In this document: in pieces, positions 41,284-51,880 of the stretch
How the letters are laid out: each line of letters opens with the position of its first letter
Position numbering within the stretch: the stretch's first letter is position 1
DNA from: Eunapius fragilis
Lineage: Eukaryota; Porifera; Demospongiae; Spongillida; Spongillidae
NCBI GenBank assembly: GCA_963681505.1
Contig: OY811984.1
Span: 1,346,772 to 1,410,771 of the forward strand
DNA length: 64,000 nt
Reading direction: 5' to 3'
Notes under the pieces: model-generated
The model's database searches: none
Told to the model about the DNA's origin: nothing
Seen by the model: only the letters and a program-made list of their open reading frames with translations
Made by a program: the position numbers and the translations under genes

Positions 41284-43531
41284 CCTTGCTGTGTTCTCAT
41301 TTTTAAAAAGTGAGGTCGAAACACGCCATGTTTTCCTTCCTCCCTTTCCCCTCCACACCAGCTACTCCACGGAGGTGTATTTCAACGGGTGGGGGGTGGA
41401 GGAACAGTACTCTTGGCTGGAGAAGGACCTCATGAATGCCAATACCCCTGAGAACAGAGCCTCCAGACCCTGGATCATCGCCTATGGGCACAGACCCATG
41501 TACTGTTCCACTGTTGGCAATGATGACTGTACCAGTCCCCAGTCTCTAGTGCGGGCTGGGTGAGTGTATGATAGAGGGTGGAGGGTGGAGGGTGAGGGGA
41601 GGGCAGTGGTGGGGGTTGGGGTACCCAGCATGGTCGAATGGGACACAGGGTGTGAGTGCACAAGTGGGGTGAGAGGGGAAGGGAGGGGATGGGAAGGGGA
41701 AGGTGTAAGGTGTAAGGTGGGAGATCAAGTGTGAAAGGTGAAGACAAATAGGATACACACAGAGTTTACTGTATTAGTGGTGTATGCAAGGGTCTCGTCC
41801 AGTTGATCTGCATTGATGGCACATTGATCAAGTTAGCCACGCCTCCTTCTGTTTTCCACTGCTCAGATTGGAGACGCTGTTCTACGGTTATGGTGTGGAT
41901 GTTATCTTTGAGGGGCACGAGCATGCCTACGAGCGAATGTGGCCAGTGTACAACGAGACAGTCACTGCCAATAGCTACAACAATCCCAAGGCCCCAGTCC
42001 ACATCATCTCCGGCTTTGCTGGATGTAATGAAGAGTATGGGGAGTGCTTTGTGCCAATGCTTGGTGCAAGAGGTAATGTGAGGTGGGGTGGGGGGGGAGA
42101 CAAGGGGAAGTGGGGTGGGGGGGGAGACAAGGGGAAGTGGGGTGGGGGGGAGACAAGGGGAGGTGGGGTGGGGGGAGACAAGGGGAGGTGGGGTGGGGGG
42201 AGACAAGGGGAAGTGGGGTGGGGGGAGACAAGGGGAGGTGGGGTGGGGGAGAGACAAGGGGAAGTGGGGTGGGGGGAGACAAGGGGAAGTGGGGTGGGGG
42301 GAGACAAGGGGAGGTGGGGTGGAGGGGAGACAGGGGGAAGTGGGGTGGGGGGGAGATGGGATGGGAGGGGAGGTAGGGTGGGAGGGGAGGTGGGATGGGA
42401 GGGGAGACAGGGGGAGGTAGGGTGGGAGGGGAGGTGGGGTGGGGGGAGATGGGATGGGAGGGGAGACGGGGGAGGGGAGGTGGGATGGGAGGGGAGACAG
42501 GGGGAGGTAGGGTGGGAGGGAGACAGGCGAGGTAGGATGGGTAGGGAGACTGGGGGAGGTAGGGTGGGGGTGACAGGAGGTGGGGTGGGAGGGAGTTGGT
42601 GTGGGAGGGGAGACAGAGGGAGGGGAGTGGGAAGGGTGACAGGGAGAGGTGGGATGGGAGGGGTGGAAGGGGAGACAGGGGGAGGGGTGGGAAGGGAGAC
42701 AGAAGGAGGGGGTGGAAGGGAAGACAGGGGGTGGGAGGGAAGACAGGGGATGTCTTTGTTGCCCCTTCATGTTGTTTTTACACTCACTCTCCATATTTGG
42801 TACTGTAGATGTATGAGAGAGAATATTTGCCACAAAAGGCTGGCACTGGTTTTTGTCAACATGACAGTAACCAGCAGTAGGCATTTATGTTGTTGCATGC
42901 TCATTCTTTTGAAAGTACTCCCAATAGCTCCATTAGCTTTGCTGTGTGTTAAGTAGCACACACGCCTCGTCTATTGTCTGTATGTCAAGGCTGTGTGAGT
43001 GAGTATGCGTGTTACTTGGTGCCCAGTCCTCTTCTCACCCATCTGCACTATCTTTTCACCTTCGTACTCCTCCCCCTTATCTCCTTCGACATTGCCTTGC
43101 TTCCTTCTCTTTCCGCCTTGTTCCTCCTCCCCAGCCACATCTCTTCTTCCTGTCAAATTGCTTTTAAGATAGAGCAACTCCTTTTTTTGCAGGACCCATT
43201 TTGTCGGGATCCATAGGTGTATCGAGTCAGGGGTCCCTCTTATGCATGCGCATGTTTCATAAGGGTAGGGTCCATGAACACATCTCGGGAGGGTTGGGGG
43301 GGGGAGGGGGGGGATCCATAATTTTTGCTATTATTACTTCTGTTCCCCCCTCCTCCCCACCCCCAAGGGGCGTGGTCTGCCTTTAGATCATGGCTACCTC
43401 TGCTGCATGGCTATGGGAGGTTACAGGTGGTAAATGGAACGCACCTCCACTGGGAGCAGGTGGTCGCTAGAGACATGAACGTACTGGATGACATATGGAT
43501 TGTCCAAGACAACCATGGACCCTTCCATTGA
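36067..43531 (+). CDS. Purple acid phosphatase, ACP7-like A
   Basis: A secreted or lysosomal binuclear metallophosphatase of the ACP7/plant-type PAP group. Exons: 36067-36315, 36419-36511, 38005-38160, 40775-40850, 40947-41049, 41362-41559, 41867-42072, 43368-43531. The total is 1245 bp, 414 residues, close to human ACP7. A signal peptide (MAPYLLCACILAIVRA) precedes QPEQLHLSYG. All five metal-site motifs are seen in order: GDMG, GDFAYD, GNHE (split by intron 4), YGHRP and GHEHAYER. Cys residues match the family pattern. Introns 2, 3 and 7 are bloated by satellites; intron 3 alone is 2.6 kb. A second gene, B, lies inverted at 62011-64000. Confidence 0.93.
36540..36902. repeat. 30-bp minisatellite, about 12 copies, in ACP7-like A intron 2
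   Basis: Near-perfect head-to-tail units of ATTGTGAGAGGCTTGGGGGA plus CCCTTTAGCC. The high identity suggests recent amplification. Directly after it comes a G run at about 36947-36963. Confidence 0.97.
37185..37548. repeat. GTCATGTGAC-rich tandem repeat in ACP7-like A intron 2
   Basis: About seventeen TCATGTGA octamers within units of the form CCCCTCTGTCATGTGACCC, TTCATATGA and GTGAGTCATGTGA. The octamer is an E-box of M-box/MITF-TFE type. Confidence 0.9.
38398..40478. repeat. 27/29-bp minisatellite, 2.1 kb, in ACP7-like A intron 3
   Basis: Some 75 tandem units of AGGACCCAGGTGATACAGTA plus CATGTGT, with or without one extra GT. Variants are CAGATGAT and GGCCCC. The two length classes are interspersed. 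It is open over 2 kb in several minus frames, none of them real. Confidence 0.98.
41052..41281. repeat. CA-rich microsatellite in ACP7-like A intron 5
   Basis: (CA)n with ATATACAT, CTCACA and CCACACA interruptions, starting 3 bp after exon 5. Confidence 0.95.
42075..42762. repeat. G-rich minisatellite in ACP7-like A intron 7
   Basis: Units of about 25 bp of GGGGTGGGGGGAGACAAGGG plus GAAGT or GAGGT, decaying into irregular GGGAGGGGAGACAGGG sequence. Dense G-runs make G-quadruplex formation likely. Confidence 0.93.
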
Positions 43532-43639
43532 CCTGTCATGTGACTTGTCAGTGTGTGTGTGGTACTGGTGTTATCGTCATTTAAATGCATAAGCATTATT
43601 AAATGTCTTCTTCATCTTTGTTTCGTTTTCTCTACATGT

Positions 43640-43765
43640 ATTCATCAACTCCTCTCCCTCCTCCTCTCCCTCCTCCTCTTCCTCCTCCTCTTCCTCCTCC
43701 TCCTCCTCCTCCTCCTCCTCCCCCTCCTCCTCCTCCTCCTCCTCCTCCTCCTCCTCCTCCCCTTC
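43640..43765. repeat. (CTC)n tract downstream of ACP7-like A
   Basis: About 120 bp of CCTCCTCCT, beginning roughly 110 bp after the stop codon, possibly within the 3' UTR. Confidence 0.92.
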
Positions 43766-43804
43766 CCTGACCATGGAGAACAAATTGTAGATACATGCCC
43801 TGAA

Positions 43805-44560
43805 ACCTGGACCTCTCCCTCCTCTCCCTCCTCTCCCCACTCTCTCCCTCCTCTCCCCACCCTCTCCCTCCTCTCCCCACCCTCTCCCTCCTATCCCCAC
43901 CCTCTCCCTCCTCTCCCCACCCTCTCCCCACCCTCTTCCTCCTCTCCCCACCCTCTCCCTCCTCTCCCCACCCTCTCCCTCCTCTCCCCACCCTCTCCCT
44001 CCTATCCCCACCCTCTCCCTCCTCTCCCCACCCTCTCCCTCCTCTCCCCACCCTCTCCCTCCTCTCCCCACCCTCTCCCTCCTCTCCCCACCCTCTCCCT
44101 CCTCTCCCCACCCTCTCCCTCCTTTCCCCACCCTCTCCCTCCTCTCCCCACCCTCTCCCTCCTCTCACCACCCTCTCCCTCCTCTCCCCACCATCTCCCT
44201 CCTCTCCCCACCCTCTCCCTCCTCTCCCACCCTCTCCCTCCTCTCCCCACCCTCTCCCTCCTCTCCCCACCCTCTCCCTCCTCTCCCCACCCTCTCCTTC
44301 CTCTCCCCACCCTCTTCCTCCTCTCCCTCTTCTCCCTTCTCTCCCTCCTCTCCCCACCCTCTCCTACCTCTCCCCACCCTCTCCTACCCCTCCCCATCCT
44401 CTCCCTCTTCTCCCTTCTCTCCCTCCTCTCCCCACCCTCTCCTACCCCTCCCCATCCTCTCCCTCATCCACTCCCCATCCTCTCCCCCCATCCTCTCCCT
44501 CATCCACTCCCCATCCTCTCCCCCCACCCTCTCTCACCCACCATCTCTCCTCCCTCTCTG
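43805..44560. repeat. 21-bp polypyrimidine satellite, about 750 bp
   Basis: Units of CTCTCCCCACCCTCTCCCTC plus C, almost pure pyrimidine on the plus strand with mirror symmetry, the kind of sequence that can adopt triplex (H-DNA) structure. Confidence 0.95.
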
Positions 44561-45397
44561 CTTCCATACTCTCTCTGATACCTGGACTACCCTCTCCCTC
44601 TCCCCCACCTCTCCCTTACCCCCTCACCCCATCCACCATCCTAAAGTTGATGCTGGTAGTACTTTTCCTCTCCCTCAGACCTTCAGGCAGGGAGAAAGTC
44701 TATTAGTGTTGTACCTACTGGCCAATAGCCTTACGAGTTGTCCTTGTAATAGGATCTTTGTGACAGTTGTCAGTTACAAATCAGTAATGTCATCTTCTCA
44801 TTGTATCCAGGAGGAGAACCCAATCAAATGTATTTGGATTTCACAGATGGTAAAAGGATTGTTTGGCAAGTATTAGCAAGGGGAGGGGAGGAAGGTGGGG
44901 ATAGATGAGGCATAAGGGGGAGGGACAGTGGGTAGGGTTGGGATTAGGGGATGGGAGGAGGAGACAGAGGGGTGGGATAACAGGATAGGAGAGAAGAGGG
45001 AAGGCTGAAGTAAGGATTTTGTGCTTGTCTGTCCAGATCGTAGTACTGAGGAAAACAATAAGTGTTCCAGCAAATTTCAGTAACTGTACAAAGGCAAAAC
45101 TTGCGTCAGTTTAGGGTGTTCAGGTTTACATTGAGGTTTAGTGGTGTTTGTTATGTAAGGAGCTATGTATGTATAAATGTAATAATTATTTATGTAAAAG
45201 AGTATTTAAAAAACTTTAATTATGCATTGCGCTATCTGCTTTTCACCATACACATGTACAAGGCCTCGTTATTAAGCACACCAGCTCCTCCTTTTTGTTG
45301 TACATGCAGCTAAGTGTTGCTGGATAAAATACAATGGGAACTTATTCTATAAATAGATATCCTACAGGAAAAATGTTCAAGTCTCCCTGTCTTCCTC
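44561..45397. other. Intergenic, no gene seen
   Basis: AT-balanced unique DNA apart from residual CT-rich stretches near 44600-44650. No coding or RNA feature supported. Confidence 0.5.
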
Positions 45398-45572
45398 TAT
45401 GCATGTACGAGGGCCTAGCACCCAGAGATCTCTAGGGCAGATCTCTGGGTGTTAGACCTTCGTACGTGCATAGGGCAGATCTCTGGGTGCTAGGCCTTCG
45501 TACATGCATACATAGCGTAGATCTCTGGGTGTTAGGCCTTCGTACATGCATATGCACGTATGAAGGCCTAAA
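45398..45572. mobile_element. Palindromic MITE-like element
   Basis: A 34-bp arm at 45399-45432 (TATGCATGTACGAGGGCCTA...) is followed by two or three inverted copies of the same unit (about 45436-45474, 45475-45510, 45517-45552) and a last forward-type arm near 45551-45570. It would fold into strong hairpins. No transposase. Confidence 0.6.
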
Positions 45573-45827
45573 CATCAACAAAGGTACATTTGTGTCGCTA
45601 ATTTTAATATACTGCAATAAGCAGTGGAAACCCATGCAGGAATGAATACGTAAAGTGCACTTACTTAATTAACTCATCTATTTGCAAGGTATTCACGTAA
45701 TCATTAACTGTCCCAGACTAGTACAAAATGTCCTAGACATAGAATATCCACAAACAGTACTGTTACCCTGCACAGTGAACCTATTGTAAGGTTAAGTTCA
45801 GGCTAATGTGACTATGTGCAGTCATTA

Positions 45828-46910
45828 GGGTGTGCAGTCATTGGGGGGGTGTAGTCATTGGGGTGTGCAGACACTGGGGTGGGGTGTGCAGTCATTGGGG
45901 TGGTGTGTGTAGTCATTGGGGTGGTGTGTGCAGTCATTGGGGTGGGCTGTGCAGTCATTGGGGTGGTGTGTGCAGTCACTGGTGTGTGGTGTGCAGTCAT
46001 TGGAGTGGGGTGTGCAGTCACTGGGGTGGGCTGTGCAGTCATTGGGGTGGGGTGCACAGTCATTGGGGTGGGGTGTGCAGTCATTGGGGTGGGGTGCACA
46101 GTCATTGGGGTGGGGTGTGCAGTCATTGGGGTGGGGTGTGCAGTCATTGGGGTGGGGTGTGCAGTCATTGGGGTGGGGTGTGCAGTCATTGGGGTGGGGT
46201 GTGCAGTCATTGGGGTGGGGTGTGCAGTCATTGGGGTGGGCTGTGCAGTCATTGGGGTGGGGTGTGCAGTCACTGGTGTGTGGTGTGCAGTCATTGGAGT
46301 GGGGTGTGCAGTCACTGGGGTGGGCTGTGCAGTCACTGGGGTGGGGTGCACAGTCATTGGGGTGTGGGGTGTGCAGTCATTGGGGTGGGGTGTGCAGTCA
46401 TTGGGGTGGGGTGTGCAGTCATTGGGGTGGGGTGTGCAGTCACTGGGGTGGGGTGTGCAGTCATTGGGGTGGGGTGTGCAGTCATTGGGGTGGGGTGTGC
46501 AGTCACTGGGGTGGGCTGTGCAGTCATTGGGGTGGGGTGCATAGTCATTGGGGTGGGGTGTGCAGTCATTGGGGTGGGGTGTGCAGTCATTGGGGTGGGG
46601 TGTGCAGTCATTGGAGTGGGGTGTGCAGTCATTGGGGTGGGGTGTGCAGTCATTGGGGTGGGGTGTGCAGTCATTGGGGGTGTGCAGTCATTGGGGTGGG
46701 GTGTACAGTCACTGGGGTGGGCTGTGCAGTCATTGGGGTGGGCTGTGCAGTCATTGGGGTGGTGTGTGCAGTCATTGGGGTGTGCAGTGTCATAAGTCAT
46801 TGGGGGTGTGCAGTGTCATTAGTCGGGGTGTGCAGTAATTGGAGGTGTGCAGTCATTGGGGTATGCAGTCATCAGGGTGTGCAGTCATTGGGGTCTGGGT
46901 GTGTAGAGTG
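45828..46910. repeat. 21-bp minisatellite, about 1.1 kb
   Basis: About fifty units of GTGTGCAGTCATTGGGGTGG plus G, with CACTGGGG, GGCTGTGC and CACAGT variants, intergenic between ACP7-like A and tubulin 3. The unit length of 21 keeps several frames open on both strands. Confidence 0.97.
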
Positions 46911-47752
46911 ATATTGCAGTCATTGCACTGTGCACAGTTGTGTGCTGGCGTACATTTAATTTGACCTTACGTGCGTGTTCTGTACCATGTTGTGTGGAGC
47001 ACTGACAACACACATACATAGCCACCAAATTCTATTGGTCCCACTGTGACGTCAGATTCCATATTTAGAGATGATATATAAAGGGCCAGCCATATGTTTG
47101 GCACATATTATTGTAAGTAGTCTATATATATTGCATCATTTTGACCTGGGTATCAGTCTAGCACGCATATCAGGAAAACGGGACTTCAAGCAGCAGGGAA
47201 GGGAAAGAACTGTGTATTCTTTTTAACCTACAGTTACCAGAACGTTATTGTTGCCCCAAATAAAGCAATAGGGTAGGCTATGAACACTAATAGTATCTTT
47301 TGCTTCAGAGTGATGTTATTATTGTGAGGTGCAGATGCGTCACGAGACGTGACTTGTTTTTATTGCAACTTTCAGAGATTACCACAGATTAAGTTACTTT
47401 AACCACATCCTGTAACTTGTTTGCTAACATTTTGTAACAGATATTAATTTTCAAGGACCCATTTAAAAGTTGTCTTACTTATAGGTTGAAATTTGTATTG
47501 CCGTATATGTCTTGTGATTCCACACCATGCTTCTCTTTTAAGAGACCCTGGTAAATATATTTGCTTCTTGAACTAACGTCTTGGTTTACTAACTAATAAG
47601 TTGGGCCCTTGCGGTTATTTAGAATTAAGGCACCGGATGGGGCTTTTAAGGCATGCCAATGCTCTTTTCATTCAATTGAGGGCAGGTAGCATACGTTACT
47701 CACACTGCTTGCTCAAATAAAGAGTTTTTCTTTTGTCTGTGATACCGTGAAG
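46911..47752. promoter_or_regulatory. Intergenic and upstream region of alpha-tubulin 3
   Basis: No gene seen. TTTTAAGG at about 47644-47651 is a weak TATA candidate about 105 bp before the ATG, and CCAAT lies at 47655-47659. An AT-rich TATATAAAG at about 47086-47094 lies further up. Confidence 0.4.
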
Positions 47753-49099
47753 ATGCGAGAAGTACTGAACCTTCACATTGGCCAAGCCGGGTGTCAACTT
47801 GGCAACGCTTGCTGGGAGCTCTATTGTCTGGAACACGGGATTCAGCCCGACGGTTTACTGCCCGCGGGAACTGTAAGCAAAAATGACTCCTTTAGCACAT
47901 TTTTTAGCGAAACTGGCGCGGGAAAGTACGTGCCACGGGCGATATACGCTGACCTGGAGCCAACCGTCGTAGACGAGATAAGGACAGGAGCTTACCGCCA
48001 GCTGTTCCACCCCGAGCAACTCATTTCGGGAAAGGAAGATGCCGCCAACAACTATGCTCGTGGTCACTACACCGTCGGGAAAACGATGGTGGACCAGGCA
48101 ACGGATCGTCTTCGTAAGCTGGCCGAACAGTGTGCGAGCTTGCAAGGATTCTTCGTCTTCCGCTCCTTTGGCGGTGGTACCGGATCTGGCTTCGCGTCCC
48201 TGCTGATGGAACGCCTTTCCGCCGACTACGGTAAGAAATGCAAGTTGGAGTTTTCCGTCTACCCCGCTCCCCAGATTGCAACTGCCGTGGTCGAGCCGTA
48301 TAACTCCGTTCTCACCACCCACTCCACCATGGAGCACTCTGACTGCGCCTTCATGGTCGACAACGAGGCCATCTACGAAATCTGCCGCCGAAACCTGGAC
48401 ATCGAGCGACCCTCCTATTCCAACCTGAACCGCCTGGTTGGACAAATCGTCTCTTCCATCACGGCATCCCTGCGATTCGACGGAGCATTGAACGTCGATC
48501 TAAACGAGTTTCAAACCAACCTCGTGCCCTACCCTCGCATCCATTTTCCTTTGGTGACCTACGCGCCCATCATCTCTGCAGAGAAGGCTTACCACGAGAA
48601 AAACACAGTCGCAGACCTCACTACGGCTTGCTTCGAGCCCGCCAACCAGATGGTAAAGTGCGATCCTCGCAAAGGCAAGTACATGGCCTGCTGCCTCCTC
48701 TACCGTGGTGACGTCACGCCAACGGACGTCAGTGCCGCTATTTCAGTCATCAAGACTAAGCGTACCATCCAATTCGTGGACTGGTGTCCGACTGGGTTCA
48801 AAGTCGGGATCAACAATCAGGCGCCAACTGCGGTTCCTGGTGGCGACCTAGCCAAGGTCCAGCGCTGCGTGTGCATGCTCTCCAACACCACTGCCATCGC
48901 GGAGGCGTGGGCTCACCTGAACCACAAGTTCGACCTGATGTACGCCAAGAGAGCCTTCGTCCACTGGTACGTCGGAGAGGGTATGGAGGAGGGAGAGTTC
49001 TCCGAGGCCCGCGAGGATATGGCGGCTCTGGAGAAGGACTACGAAGAGGTTGGGAAAGACTCTGGAGGTACCGAAGGGGCAGACGAGGAGGAGTTCTGA
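47753..49099 (+). CDS. Alpha-tubulin 3 (intronless), lacking Lys40
   Basis: 448 residues, single exon. The frame is open from a GTG two codons earlier, but the first ATG, at 47753, starts the conserved [15 protein letters not shown]. Position 40 is Thr ([13 protein letters not shown]), so the luminal acetylation site of alpha-tubulin is missing and the H1-S2 loop is shorter. The tail ends -DEEEF. It groups with tubulin 4 by shared VLN(L/I)[20 protein letters not shown] and HEKNT/HEKFT blocks. Its INNQAPT differs from the usual INYQPPT. Confidence 0.96.
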   Translation: MREVLNLHIGQAGCQLGNACWELYCLEHGIQPDGLLPAGTVSKNDSFSTFFSETGAGKYVPRAIYADLEPTVVDEIRTGAYRQLFHPEQLISGKEDAANNYARGHYTVGKTMVDQATDRLRKLAEQCASLQGFFVFRSFGGGTGSGFASLLMERLSADYGKKCKLEFSVYPAPQIATAVVEPYNSVLTTHSTMEHSDCAFMVDNEAIYEICRRNLDIERPSYSNLNRLVGQIVSSITASLRFDGALNVDLNEFQTNLVPYPRIHFPLVTYAPIISAEKAYHEKNTVADLTTACFEPANQMVKCDPRKGKYMACCLLYRGDVTPTDVSAAISVIKTKRTIQFVDWCPTGFKVGINNQAPTAVPGGDLAKVQRCVCMLSNTTAIAEAWAHLNHKFDLMYAKRAFVHWYVGEGMEEGEFSEAREDMAALEKDYEEVGKDSGGTEGADEEEF

Positions 49100-49613
49100 G
49101 CTTTTGTGTACCTTTTCACTGGCAGCCCGAGTTTTTATATGTGAAGGCGGTTGTTAACAATTCATGTGTGCGCTTGTTTATTCGAAATATTTTCCTATAG
49201 TTGGATATCGAGACACGTAGTATACATTGCAACAAAATTCTGTGATAAACGGACACGTTTGTTCGGGAGGGAAAGGCTGATATCGCTTTGGTTTGGGCCT
49301 GTCAGTCAACACGTGGTATAAAGGTATTCATACCTTCATGGGATAGTGTGTTACATGTAATTGAAAACACAATAGCATGCCTCAGGCTGACAAAATGGTC
49401 GACAAGGCACCGACAAATTGACACACAAGCACTAATAATCAACACTTCCAGTATTAAAAGAATTCCATTCGATCATGACAAAGTGATCTAAAATAATAGT
49501 TTGACAAAGAGAACGATAGGCCACTGACGCAAGACAATAGTGATTCGCGGTCGTTTTTCCCCCCTGTCATTGCATGACTACTGAAATATAGGACAGGGAT
49601 TTATATGGAACAG
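49100..49613. other. 3' flank of alpha-tubulin 3, no gene seen
   Basis: Unique sequence without coding support up to the transposon terminus at 49614. Confidence 0.5.
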
Positions 49614-50489
49614 TATAGAGGTTGTGCAATGGGCGGAGCGAAGTGACGTGTATCCGCCATTTTGAGTGTCAAAAGCAATAGTATGGGCAAGGCTTGTAAT
49701 CGTTTTATTAAAGGTTCGGGCGTTCAAGATGAAGAACGTAAATCCCAGTGGATAGCAGCAGTGGGGCGCAAAGATTGGATTCCAGATGAGTACTCGTGGA
49801 TATATAGCGTACACTTCGTTTCCTCGTGGATATATAGCGTACACTTCGTTTCGGGGGAAAAGAGCAACAACCCCCTATCCCCTGATTATGTTCCTTCCTT
49901 GTTCGAGCACATGAAGAGCCCTTTGAAGAGGAAGCGTGTGCATGATATGAAGATTCCACAGTGCGCACATAATATAGTTCCTTCATTCCTTGCTGCTATC
50001 CAAGATTTGCAAGGAGTGCTTGAAAGCCGCTGAGATTGTCTTCCAATAGCAATACTGGTAGCAGAGGTGCCACCTGATATTGCGATATCTTCCACCCAAC
50101 CTTCCAAACTTTTGTAGGCCTTTAGGCTTTCTCCAGTGTAAATGCTGGGTGTTTGAATTAGATAGCTGTAAATATCAGGATACTCAACCTGAGGCCAATT
50201 ATTCCAATCTACACTAACAATGCCTCTCTCATACGCAACATACGGGTCTTCAAGCGCACCAACTAGCTCCAATTTTACCTTGTAACGCTGTTCGGCAGTG
50301 TCATCAAGCGAATAGTAATACTCAGAGTACTTGGCCGTACTTTCACACGAAATGGCTCAAATGGTTAGTCAGGAACCTCCAATCATTATTACGGATAGAA
50401 ACGTGTGTGCTTTTGACACTCAAAATGGCGCTTAGCAACGGTTGCTATTTATTGATGACGATTTATGACGCTATTGCACAACCTCTATA
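49614..50489. mobile_element. Decayed DNA transposon with terminal inverted repeats and a THAP remnant
   Basis: The ends are a perfect 17-bp inverted repeat, TATAGAGGTTGTGCAAT (49614-49630) and its complement (50473-50489). A second perfect 21-bp inverted block lies at 49656-49676 and 50409-50429. Inside on the plus strand (49681-50032) is a THAP DNA-binding domain remnant: ERKSQWIAAVGRKDWIPDE, then SVHFVSGEKSNNPLSPDY. A zinc-ligand Cys has become Tyr (WIYSVHF). A 29-bp tandem duplication (about 49795-49853) repeats that motif, and N-terminal zinc ligands are missing. An opposite-strand frame (about 50350-50080) reads YPDIYSYLIQTP and LKAYKSLE, reminiscent of proteins found near transposons. 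Flanking target duplication is unclear beyond TA. Confidence 0.72.
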
Positions 50490-50559
50490 ATCAGGCAATA
50501 CCCATGTTACGGTATGCGACTAAATTTATCCAGAGCAGCCTCCATCTGTTCCAGTTGAA

Positions 50560-51162
50560 ATGTAATAATAATAACCCGTCACAACCACCTTAGGGACACC
50601 TTTGCCGAACTCTGCCACCGAGCTCACCTGCCTGTAAGGGTTGAAGTGGGATATGGCCTATCTGGAGATCATATCAACACACGTCCAGCTGATGTGTTGG
50701 TTCAGGGTTGGGATAGAGGCAAGCCTGCTGCTTTTGATATAACGGTCACTTCACCCCTCACTCCTGCCACCTTAAGAGATGCCAGTACTTCCTCAGGGGC
50801 AGCAGCCCATGCTGCAGAATGTAGAAAACATTCCACCAATGATGCCAGGTGTCAGGAGCTGGGGTGGGTGTGCATCCCACTGGTCGTAGAGACCTTTGGG
50901 CATTGGGGAAAGGAGGCCCAAAACGTGTTCTCACGCCTGGCATCTTTACTGTCCATCCACCAAGGTCGCTCCAAATCCGTTGCCCTGTTTGATATCTACA
51001 GCAGAATGAACATAGTTCTAGTTAGATCAATATCCAGGGCCATCATTGGCAGGGTAGTAGTTCTTTAGAACATTTGTGTGTAGTGTAGTGTAGTGTAGTT
51101 AGTTCTTTGTTCTTGTGAGTGGTGTACTATTGTTTCTTGAATAATAATAATAATAATAATAA
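50560..51162 (+). mobile_element. 5'-truncated non-LTR retrotransposon fragment, C-terminal ORF end
   Basis: An open reading stretch from about 50577 to 51068 encodes LRDTFAELCHRAHLPVRVEV, RPADVLVQGW and AAFDITVTSPL, then ELGWVCIPLVVETFGHWG. The RPADV...AFD-TV block looks like the restriction-like endonuclease end of an RLE-type LINE. The 3' end runs into an (AAT)n tail (about 51139-51161), typical of such elements. Upstream sequence is missing, so it is a dead copy. Confidence 0.65.
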
Positions 51163-51880
51163 GCCTCTCGTACAAGAGACTTTAATATAAGATACAAAAT
51201 ACACTGACGCACAATTACATACACATAACAATTCATGAGGGCACAATCCTGGTGAGGATAGCCGAAGAAATGGATCTCATGAGGCAGGTGTTAAGCCTTC
51301 CGTAAATCTCATTTATGACGACTGATTTAGGCTTGGAGCCAGCCTGGATGCCAACTGCGCAAAAGTTTTAACTGCCTCTTGACCCCATGCTCCGTACGTC
51401 TTGACAACCAAAGGGATGCACACCCAACCTAATTCCCCACATTTAGCATCATTACTGTTGTGTTTTCTTATCTCTGAGACCTGAGCCGCCACTCCTGAAG
51501 ACACTCCCGCTTCCGAAAGGATAAGTGAATTTAGCGGAGAGGTCACACAGAAGTCAAAGGCTGCAGGCTTGCCCAGTGACCAATTGTAGCCCTTAAATTG
51601 TGGCTAGGTTTAGACACATCATGTGGCTCTAGTTGTGCATTCTGCCCAGATTCTATCCTGGATCCACTAGGCCACCATGCGTCCACGTGCAAACGAGGGG
51701 GAGACGCAGTTCATCGCCATAACCTGCTGCGAGATGTGTTTGCGGATTCCTGCCGCCTGGCTCACCTTCCTGTCAAGCTCGAAGTAGGTAATAATTTAAC
51801 TCCAGACCATGACCACAGTAGACCCGCAGATGTCCTTATCCACAATTGGTCACTGCGCAAGCCTCTCGATTAAAAAAAAA
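51163..51880 (-). mobile_element. Second LINE copy of the same family with an internal 5' inversion
   Basis: The minus strand 51600-51180 encodes NWSLGKPAAFDFCVTSPLN to the stop, the same protein end as the copy at 50560. The preceding part of the protein, with a CCHC-like CAFCPDSILDPLGHHASTC and RPADVLIHNWSLRKP, sits inverted on the plus strand at 51598-51870. The two halves overlap in sequence by about 20 bp (CAATTGGTCACTG...). This is the arrangement left by twin priming. Confidence 0.6.

Noticed and set aside
45812-46911. Long frames on both strands (VIGVGCA, TPMTAHP repeats)
   Set aside because: A 21-bp minisatellite keeps frames open by unit length; no gene context.
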